A program made the position numbers and the translations under genes. This document shows positions 53,701-64,000 of a stretch of DNA of 64,000 bases, one piece after another. The stretch lies in NCBI GenBank assembly GCA_000711775.1, contig ARYC01000316.1, positions 62,001 to 126,000 of the forward strand, given 5' to 3'. The notes below the pieces were generated by a model. The model was not told where the DNA came from. It searched no databases and saw only the letters and a program-made list of their open reading frames with translations. This DNA comes from Oxytricha trifallax. Lineage: Eukaryota > Ciliophora > Spirotrichea > Sporadotrichida > Oxytrichidae. Position 1 is the stretch's first letter; every line of letters begins with the position of its first letter.

Positions 53701-56700
53701 GCTAAAAGTATGGCTTCTTCAAGTCATAGTTATTATTGCTAAAAATCACTTATAAGTTATTGAGAATTATTATCGAGATTAATAAAGTAAACCTTTGTGA
53801 TTTATGAATAATGCCTTCCTGATAAATTCATTGATTGTAATTAATGCTAAGGGAGTGATAGAACCAGAGGATTGAGTGCCCGTAAAGAAAATTTAAGTTA
53901 TTGACATTACTCCGACTGCAAAATCAAAGGATTAGAATGTTTACAAATCTGAAGATGGAGTCGGTATTAGATACAAAAAGCTATCGTAATTTTGTATAAC
54001 TTCTCAAAGCTAATATTTATGAATAGAGACTTGATCTATATTCGCTTCTCATATTGGCTTCTCATCTCACATTTTTTGAATCAGTCTTTACAAAGAAATA
54101 TTTTCTTAATATACTTTAATTAAGCAATCGAAAGCGAGTAGCTAAATTATGATTAATACATATTTAGAAGCGAATTATTGCCGTAGTAAATCTTCAATTC
54201 AGTAAGTATTTAAGTAAATTAAACTATTTTTTTGTTGGTAATTATAAATATATGGCACTCTCAAGGAGTAGAATCATAAATTCAAATTTTCAGGGAAATA
54301 ACTTCAATACTTAAAAGTATGAGTAACATTCAAATAATTACTGTTCACATGATATGCTTCAATCACATAAAATAAATCTAAAATTATGTCTAAATTATTC
54401 ATTCCAAGTCACCAACTTGAGATTAGGGTTGAATCTTCTAATCAGTTTAATCATTTAGTGAGTTTAATTTTTAGGTGGAAGCTTGCTGTTCTATTACTGG
54501 AGATATTCCCAATTCATAATCAATTACTACTACTGTTTTATAATATTGCTGTTGAATTTAAGGTTGTATCAATTGTGGTTATTAGAATTGATGTTGCTAC
54601 TGAAGTATATCGAAAAAAGTCAGCTGCTATAAGGTGATATGATGCAATTATTAAAGAAATGCAAAAAGATTAAAATAATTTTTTATAAATTGGAGGGAGA
54701 TTGGCAGGAGCTATTGCTAAATTATGACCATAGTTTTATGCAAAACCTAGGCCAATAGTGTTATTGAATAGAGAGAAGCTGATTAATTTAATTAAAATTA
54801 GATATTTGTAATTTTCTATTGCTATTACTACTACACTAATTGCTACTAATAGGGATTTATTCCCATACTTTTGAAGTTGGTAACTTTGGATCTGTTGATT
54901 GGCTGCAAGGGACAGTTAAACCAGGAGGAGTTAAGAAAATTCATCTTATACTACAGGTGCCTTTGAATCACCGCTTGCTGTGAAGATCTATTTTAGTTAT
55001 CATAAAATGTTAAAATATGATTAGAGAGTTGAAAGTTATGTTCTACTGTTCTTGATGTTAAGAGATTTTCTATAGCTAATTGTAAAAGGCTCACTATCAC
55101 CAATTAAACTTCTACTTAATAAATTTGTTTTAAATGCTAAAAAATAGAAATTTTGTTGGTATATAATAATATATTGCTAGGGATTATATTTAATTGACAT
55201 AGAGACATTTAGTATATTTAATTTACATCAGTTATTTTTTCATATTAAATAAATTTAATATTAATAATTTTGATAATTTTTCTATAATAATATGTAATAT
55301 ATTATAGCTTTAATTTTGTTCCTCTTCATTTTCTTCCTCTTATACATATTAATCCTCATTTAAACTGGTTTAAACAATCAGACTTAATCTCATTTGTTGT
55401 TATTTATAATTTTAAAATTGCTTTGCCTCATAAATATTTTGTATTGTAGCCCCAAACAAGGGCTTGAGAACAAAAAACTCGCTCTTTTAATGTTTCATTA
55501 AAACCTGTTTTCGATTGTGTGCCTTATTTTGATTTCCCAAATCTCGTCTAGTTTTGGGGTCCATTCTGCAACAGATTATTCAATTATTAAGGCTAAGAAG
55601 TTCTTTGATTATTCTAGGAATAGTGATCATCGTAATCATCTATCGGTTTACTTTAATCCTTTTCATAATCTTGAGACTCTGGAGATTCATCTTCCTTTAA
55701 ATTATTATGGCTTTATTAATTTTAGTGGTTTGCCCAGATTGACTGTCAAAATATGTTTAGTGGGGTAAATGATAATATGCTCTTCCCTATAGGCGTGGGA
55801 CTATCAAAAAAATAAAATAAATTTAACAAATAAGATTTCCCAAAAGTGATTGTCTAGATTACTACTAACCAGAATCATTAGGTATTTTTTAAGTTTCAAA
55901 GAATGGTCTCAAATCGTCTCTACCTAACTATCCAACTGTCTTTTTTCAATAACTTTTTCCAAAGACTTTTTCAAAAATTATTTAGCAATCTCTCTTCTTA
56001 TCCGTTTTCCTCACCTTGTAATTTTTTCCCTGTTGACGATTCTAACATCTGAATGTTCCCCTAAATATCTTAAAATGCCTCATCTTTTAAGTGCTATGAT
56101 TGGTCATTAGATACAGACTTTTAATATTTAAAAAAAATAATTTCTCACTTGTGAAATTTGATCCTAGCTCATGTGTTCTTTAAATTTACTTCAATTAAAG
56201 AATCAACTTTTTATTGTTAAGAGAGCTCAGTTCCTTGAATTTCTGCCTTTAAATAATCATTAGAGCCTCATTTATAAACTTATTTCCTCTAAAAATATTT
56301 TTGAATTAACCTTCATTTTAACCCTCTTCTTATTAGAGTTCGCTTTATCTTGGTGCTCTTCTTTTGATTATTGTCTCTTGTTGCAAGAAAATTCTTTTTA
56401 TTGATAGTCTTCCTCATTAAAACCCCTAAATAAAATAATTCTGGCTTGAGTTATATATTTTTTAGTAAATTTCAATTAAAGACTTTAGCTTTTATAATTT
56501 TATGTTATGAATATTAAAAACTTAAAACAAACCATAATTAGTTTTGGACAGTATTGAATTTTTCTTAATATTGGTAGGGCTAATAGTATCCTTCTCTTCC
56601 AACTATTGTAGAATTTGGTTAATGAAACAAGCTATTAGGCATGTTATAAGCTCTAAGGCTTTAAGATAGATTATCTTTAGATTCAATTATTCTTTACGCC

Positions 56701-59700
56701 TATAAATGTCCTCTCCATCCATAGGACTTATAATTATTAAATTCAGCAGTCCCCTCTCCTTATGTTTATTGGGTTTGTTATTGCATTATTCTATAATCCC
56801 TTGATTGATACTAAGGTTAAAGTTAGTAAATTAAAGGTTTTTGCTTTGTCTTATCAATTGAGATAGTTTTTTAATGACTTTTAATTCTTCATGGCTCTAT
56901 TCTAAAGTAAAAGGATTCCTCCTAAAGTTTTCCTTTGTTCTTTTGAAGATTAATTAAGTTCATGATCAAAATTAATTAAGTAAATGTAAAATTTACTCAT
57001 CTATCTAGTAAGGGCTGAGTTCTTAAAATTTATCTTTTTGATTATCATTTAGAGCGCCTAAATAATAAAGTTCTTGCTTGAAATTCTAATCCCCCTTAAG
57101 TTCATCTCCTTTTTGCTTTTGCAGTTAACTAACTCATAATTAAATAAAACATTTGTTTCATGTTATGAAAGTACATTCTCTTTCAAGATTAATGCATTGA
57201 TTAACAGCGAGTCAGAAGCCTATTCAGTATTCTATGTCCTTTATTCTGGCTTGTTTTGGTTAACTCTTTCACTTTCTTCATTCTTTAAAGCTCTTTCTCA
57301 GCTTGCTTTCCAATTTCTTTTGCAACCTCAATCTTTGCTCAAGTTCTTACTGCTCTTTGATTTTGTATGAGGTCTATCTTTATTGTTTTTATACTCAATC
57401 TTATAATTTATGTGGCTTTGAAGTTTAAGGTTAGGATTATTGTTAAGGAGTTTTAGATTAATTCTTGGTCTTATTCATGAGATGACGCATCTGACTTGAT
57501 TCTCTCAGCTTTTTCCTTTTTTAACATCTTTAACTGCAGCTTAAAAATAATTTGAAGTAAATGCAAAACTTTATTTTCTTTGGTTAATCAACAACTGTTA
57601 TTTACATAATTTACTTAAATCTAGGCAGATTCCTGTTTAGATTATTTTTTTTATTGGAAATTTTTCTTCTCAATTTGTTATTGATATATCTTTTCTTCTA
57701 AGTTTTCCTTGCTTGTGTTTTTAGCCTCCTTGGTTTCTGCTATCCTCTACTTTTGTTAACTAATCTGAGTCAAAATTGAAAATAGCAAAGTCTATTAAGA
57801 TTTAGTTTTTCTAATAACTTTTCTGTTTCTGCTATGAATCAAAAAGGACTGATAATATATTTAATAATTTAAGAATAATTTTATTTTAAAAGTTTCGAAT
57901 AAAGTTATGTATACAAAATATGTAGTGTCATAAAATAAAAAAATTTCACCCCTCCATTAAGAATCATTACTTTAATAAAAGATTGTTATAGGTTATTCTT
58001 GTTCTTCGTATCTTATTTATTCAATATACTTATTTGCTGCCATTCTTTGTTAGTACATAATCCTTTACTCTTCTATTTTTCTCAACATCAATACTTTTTT
58101 TTAAATTATTAATAGTAAAATAATATGACAAGCCGTCTCAGAGAATTTTATTATATTTATTATTATTGTATTAATTTTAAACAGTAATCAAGATATTATA
58201 AATTGACTTTTGAATAAAATGAAAGAATATTATCAAAGAATGCTCTTTTAAACAGGAAAATTTCTTCGTTTTCACTTCTTACTTATAATTAGATTGCTTT
58301 GAGCTTCGACAATAACTAAAAAGATTTTATTGAAAAGATTGGAATTATCCTTCGGCAACAATTAGTTTGGATTGTCAAATATCTCATAAGAACTGTGATA
58401 CACTTTGAATATAAAGTCTAAGGAAGCATCTCTTTTATAATAAGAATGTCTTATTCTTTAATTACGTGATTGAGTTTTAAGTACGAAACTTTTTACTATT
58501 AAATATTTAGTTTTCTTGGTAAAGTTGCTCTTATTGAAATAGTATACCATATCTTTTGAATTTTAAAGTAATCATAGTAAACCAAGGCTGAGAATTCAAG
58601 ATTAGAATTATGTAAAATGTCTCTTCAAAAGATGTGAGCATTATGGTTTCATTAGACTAAGGGGAGTAAAGCCATAGGAATTTAACTTTAGAGTTAATTT
58701 TATTGGTAAAATATCTTAGATTTTAGAATAATTGCTTTCTTGAGTTTTACAATCGTGAAATCTGTAGTGATGCTAATATTAATTTAATCAGATCCAATAT
58801 TCTAAGTTAAAAATATTCTCTTTTGATAAGTATTGAGTTTAATGTTATATACTTTTCAGTGAGTAATTCAGTCAAAATATCGTAATTTTCATTTTTTAAA
58901 TTATCCACATTAATCAAAATTATGTCTTCAACTACTATGTTAAAATGAATTATTTTTTTTCTAATTCTTGTTGGTTAATTAAATATGTATTGAATGCCTT
59001 ATTTTAGAATAAATAGTCTCTTTCCCCATAAATTTATTTACTATTTTCTACAAAATTTTCTAGTATATGCTCACTATCAATAAATTCTTGTAAATTACCA
59101 TTATTAGTTTTAGTTTTGATGCCAATATAGAATTTGCTACATTAGCAGCAAACATTTGGCACGCTAACTTAGCTATCTTTGTTCACTTATTTCTTAAGAA
59201 TTTAGGTGATTTCTACAATATCAGTTCTACTATATTTCTCTAACTCACCTGATATAAATGAGTCAAATTGTTCTTTACTATAAGCTGCATGTGAATTTCT
59301 TCCTCATTAATATCAATGTTAGAATATTATAACTTTCCTAATCTTCAAATTGCTTCTGGGATATACCTTAACTACATTCCCCAGATCATAGAATTGATAA
59401 AGAAGCACTAATTTGATATTATAATAGCTCATGAGTTTGACACATCCAAATGCTCATGATCCAATTTAGAAGTGTTATTGTTCATAATTATATCGTTTTG
59501 GATTTAATATACTAATCTAAAACGCTTTTCATTCTTAAGTTCCTGTTTAGTAAAGTATTCTTAATATTGCTGATGTTAACCTAAAGTAGCATATTTAAGA
59601 ATTAATACTTTTTTAAAGGGAAGGATAATATTAATGAATGCCATTTTGATGCGAAGGTGACTTTTAATTTATTATATAATAATACCTGTTATATTAATAT

Positions 59701-61145
59701 ATTATAGAAATTTAATATAGTCTATGAAAATCAAATTAGATCTTTAAAATATATTAAAGAAGCCTTCAAATCAACAAAATTGCTTGCTTATTAATTTAAA
59801 ACTTTGAATAAAAATAGCATCATTTAAAAAACCAATTATTATTGAGATCTTTTATTAATATTTTTCATTTTTATAGAATAAAATATTCTTAATTTATAAA
59901 AGGATATTGATAAATTTTAAATAATAATTATAAGTTATAATGAAACTGATGAAATACAAACACAATAAATGCATGCATTCACAGAAATTTTGCAAGTAAC
60001 ATTTTGGAAATATTTCATTAATTTAATACTCTTTCAACTATAGGACAGACACATAAAGCAGTGACTAGGGATCAAAAATGAGGAGAAAGATGTAGTTAAG
60101 GAACACAGAAAGACAAGGCCAGAAACATATACGAAGAACATTGGAAAAATGACAAAGAGCTGTGATATAGTTACCATTTTAATTTCTACAAAAAAGTATT
60201 CATATTTTTATTTATTTAATTGTTATTACCTTTTATTTTCCACAAAATTTATCATGATTTATGTAAATCTGTTTGACACTCTAAATTAATAATTCATCAA
60301 AAGTTTTGATATCTGAAAAAATCAAATTTTGAATTAGTATTTTTTATGTTCCATTATCATATATATATATATAGAGGATTTAATCATAAAAATATTCTTT
60401 AAAGAACTCTTGAGTGTCAACTCGTTCATTCTTATCATATCATATGCTAGAGATCTATAAACTTTTGACACCTTATTTATTAATGCTAAATTATATTCTA
60501 AATCTTTATTATAATAACTATATGAAGAATGAGGTATCATTTAGTTTTCAAATTTTAAATTGCTAAAATAGAAATGAGTTTCTATATTTTATTTTAACTT
60601 TATTGTAATTATATAACAAGCATATTTTATTTATAAATTTTAAGATATTGAATATCCTTTAAATTTAAATAAAAACACTTGTATTATAATTGAGACATAT
60701 ATTGAAAATAATTAAAGTTAAATTGTTCATTATACATATAATGAATAATCTTCCAATTACTTCTTGTCCTCTATAAATAACTAATATAAAAGATTATTAT
60801 AATGATCTTTAAAAGACAAAATCCAGCAAAAATAAATAATCTTTTTAATTGAGATCATTATAATTATGAATTTAAGTAAATTTATTTATTTTAAAATCTT
60901 TCATTACTTCCTCAATATTTAAAACTTGATAGAAGTCAACATTTCCACCTGAATTCTATTACTAATTTGGTAATAATTCAAAATTATTTATATGTAAAAA
61001 AATCACAAATTATTTATTATTTAAAATATAAAAATAATTTCTTGTAAACTTGGTTTATCTAAAACCCATTTATTTTTTCTGTCAAAATGTTTGCAAAAAT
61101 ATTCTGTTTATTTTAAAAAAGATTAAGCGATATTGAAATATTTGA

Positions 61146-61187
<42 letters not shown>

Positions 61188-64000
61188 GCTCACTAACTAA
61201 ATTCAAGTCTGACATGCTAGACACAAATTAACTAAAGGAAAATATCTAAATATATAGAAGTAATACAGTCAATAGCTATTAAAACTCAATAAGTTTATTG
61301 CATCCTCTAATATGAATTAAACATTATTGATTAATTTTTATTCAATTTCAGACTGATTAATTTGTTTTTATAATAAACATTCACAGCCTAATTGGGCGAT
61401 AGGTCATAGCTAATTTGCTATTCAGTTCAGGCTCACTCGACTAATTTACCAAAGACTTTAATGTTTCGCTCTTGAGCTTTATTAAGAGGGGTATTTATCA
61501 AAAGCAAAGAAATCATGAGTGGTTCTTTACATTGGTTAATGATTTTAAAATGCTGTTCATGCTAAATATTCAAATCTAAACTGTTTCAAAGTCTAGTACA
61601 TCATCTACCTTGTAGTTTACCTTGTCATGTGAGCCTTTCCCTGAACTAATTTGTTCTGGAACATATTTATCTCAATTGTAATTATAGTGCTTATTTCTGT
61701 TTTCCTAATGTGTCTATATTATCCCAGTTTTTATCCTTATTTTTATGTTAAAGAAAATCATTTATAGTCACTAATTATCTGTTGCATGGCATATTATAGA
61801 ATTAAGTCAAATTCAAGATTATTACAATCAAAGCTTAACTTTATTGCAATATATTCCATAGTGTTTTGAATGAGTTTGCGACCTAATGAATTAATTTAAA
61901 CTTGTTCTCCTTGATTTAGAATCATTATATTTTAATCATTTTATGATATTAAATCATTCTTAATAATAGCCATAATATGCTGTGACATATTTTAATCAAC
62001 TGCTTACTATTGCCCAAACATGGTACAAAGATAAAAATATGATTTAATTATAAATTTTAAAAAGAAGCTCGTAAAATTTCATTATCAAAAGTCTGAATTA
62101 ACAGCTACTTATTGATTCTATTCGAATCAAAGCAGACTGAGCTAATCTCTGTATAATTTTTAAGCATATAATATTGCTTAATGATAGGCAAGTGTGTGAG
62201 AATTGTGGAAATATTTTTGAATTGTTTTGAAATCATTTATTTGAATACTATCGCCACATCGAAAGTTGTCCCTACTAAAAGTGGTTTCGTTTAGATTTAC
62301 CTAGTGAAAAATAAGTTAAATCTTATTGTTTAAGATACTAGGGTAAGATTTCCATTTACTATATGATTATTAATAAATAACCAAATAAATAAAATAAAAT
62401 AAAATTAATAAAAATTAATGATACATATATATAGTTGAATGTAAAATCAGAGTTCTTTTATTTTTATTTTAGAATTTAGAGCTTTTTTGCTTTGGCTCCT
62501 TTGAAATTATCTAGAATATAATTGTCACAGTTGATTGAGGGTTTATAGTCAGGTTGACCATTTTTAAGCACGTTTCTATATCATTAAATTAAATCTGTCA
62601 TCCTTTTCACCATTTCTGTTCTTCTCTACTGGTACATATTTTCCATTTTTATCCAGTATTCTATCAACATAAAATATGAGGTTATCTAGTTGTGACTACA
62701 CTATATACTCAATTGTGATACTAAGTTAAAATGCTGCTAAAAAATATTGAGGTTAAATTTATCTAATAGATATATTCTAGGAGTTAAGGTTCGTGATACA
62801 CAAGCATTTTTATTTTCTGAACAACTGATACAAATCCAAAATTAAAGTCATAAAAGTTTTATTAATCTATATCGATATGAACTTCATCCCATGAGATATC
62901 TTTTGACATTTATGTATCAATTTAGATTCTAATTTCATTAAAAAAGTTTATATTTAGTAAGAGTTATATCTTTATACTTGTAGTAAAAACTTTAATTTAT
63001 GCAAACTTAACATATTCATTTGGCTTGACTATCAATTCTTTATACAAAATATAGTTGTTAATACCTGGCAACAGATTGACTTTTAATTTCCTGTTGTTGT
63101 TTATGATAACATTGATAGATATAGGCATATTGAAAGTATTCTTCAGGAGAAAGGGAGCATAGAGAATTTCTGGTCTGGATTGTGGAATCACAAAAAGTAG
63201 TCAAAAATTCTGCTGGTAAATGATATGCTCACTCACATCGAAAGTAATCATGGGAGGTTCTTTAAATTAAGCATGTATATTCGAAATGTGGATGCTGTTT
63301 AAAATAAATTCAAAAAAGAGATAATCAGAGTAATATTAAATCAAATTAAATTATAATTATTAAGGAAAAAATGCTTCCTATGTTTTCCAAAGTTTGAAAA
63401 AGACTTATTTTCAAGAAAGATATGAGAATTTTAAGATCGGTCCCGATGCTGCTGGTAAGATCACTATCCTTTACAATATAAAGCTTGGTGAGGTCGTCAA
63501 ATTTCTTAAAATCATTGGCCTCAACGTCGAGATAGATGATTACATGAATATCAGTTTCGCCTTGAGAGATGTAGGCGGCCAAGACAAGATCAGACTCCAT
63601 TTGAGACATTACTAACTGAATACCTAAGATCTGATCTTTGTCGTTGGCTCAAATGATAGAGACATAATTGATGAAACTAGAGAAGAGCTCCACAAGATGA
63701 TCGCTGAGAAGGAATTAAAGTAGCAGCTTTTTGGTATTCGTCAACAAACAAGATTTTCCAGGCGCTATGAATTGCACAGAGATTATAATTAAACTAGGTC
63801 TCCACACTATCAGAGGCAGAACTTTGTTCATTCAAAGTAAGTGTACAGTATTTGTAGATGATCTTTATGAAGGACTCTGCTGACTCTCAAAGCAATTTGT
63901 CGCAAAATGAAAGGCTTAAAGGTATTTGAGTTTGTGCATGTTTCTTTAAACTGTACAGATCGATTAAGTAATCTATCGCTCTTGAACATGGCGAACTATT

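Overview
The window looks like germline (micronuclear) DNA of a spirotrich ciliate, in the Oxytricha/Stylonychia/Tetmemena range. Four things point there. (1) The DNA is about three-quarters A+T, and short GC-richer coding islands sit in long AT-rich deserts. (2) The islands only make sense when TAA and TAG are read as glutamine and TGA as the main stop. In the ARF copy, for example, TAG falls on the Gln of the NTQ motif. (3) A heavily interrupted clathrin heavy chain gene carries AT-rich inserts bounded by short direct repeats, and removing them restores an in-frame, homologous protein. This is the MDS/pointer/IES arrangement. (4) A perfect GGGGTTTTGGGG (the spirotrich telomere unit) lies exactly at the edge of a 3.9 kb insertion in the same gene, next to a trinucleotide AAT. 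This is the pattern of telomere-bearing (TBE-like) transposons. No search could be run, so the species assignment is an inference.

Layout. 0-1.3 kb: unrecognised minus-strand gene. 1.3-10.3 kb: AT-rich desert with one acidic exon-like island and a 21-nt GACGTC minisatellite. 10.4-12.5 kb: plus-strand host-like segments and a minus-strand Tc1/mariner/IS630 transposase. 15-20 kb: three small coding islands and the first copy of a 414-bp, TA-flanked near-perfect palindrome. 23-24.2 kb: minus-strand gene pieces. 25.6-32.9 kb: clathrin heavy chain on the minus strand, split by the TBE-like element at 26.4-30.3 kb. That element holds a second transposase, a small minus-strand ORF and an N/Q/Y-rich ORF with an acidic tail. 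34.1-37.3 kb: long unknown minus-strand gene. 37.5-41.8 kb: repetitive cadherin-like surface-type gene. 42-43.2 kb: protein kinase. 44.9-46.4 kb: a long, compositionally distinct ORF ending in an AT-hook-like tail. 46.4-47.2 kb: minus-strand fragment. 47.5-47.9 kb: second palindrome copy. 48.8-52.9 kb: coding islands ending in an ATP-dependent DNA ligase. 53.7-63.3 kb: several unknown, mostly N/Q-rich minus-strand genes, one possibly VPS13-like. 63.4-63.9 kb: ARF GTPase copy.

Most recognisable genes (ARF, clathrin, ligase, kinase) show a few frame changes and in-frame TGA codons. Some frame changes fall at homopolymers, so paralogous germline decay and assembly error are both possible; other frame changes are explained by IESs. 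The coding calls are my own reading under the ciliate code, and boundaries are approximate unless a start, stop or pointer is named.
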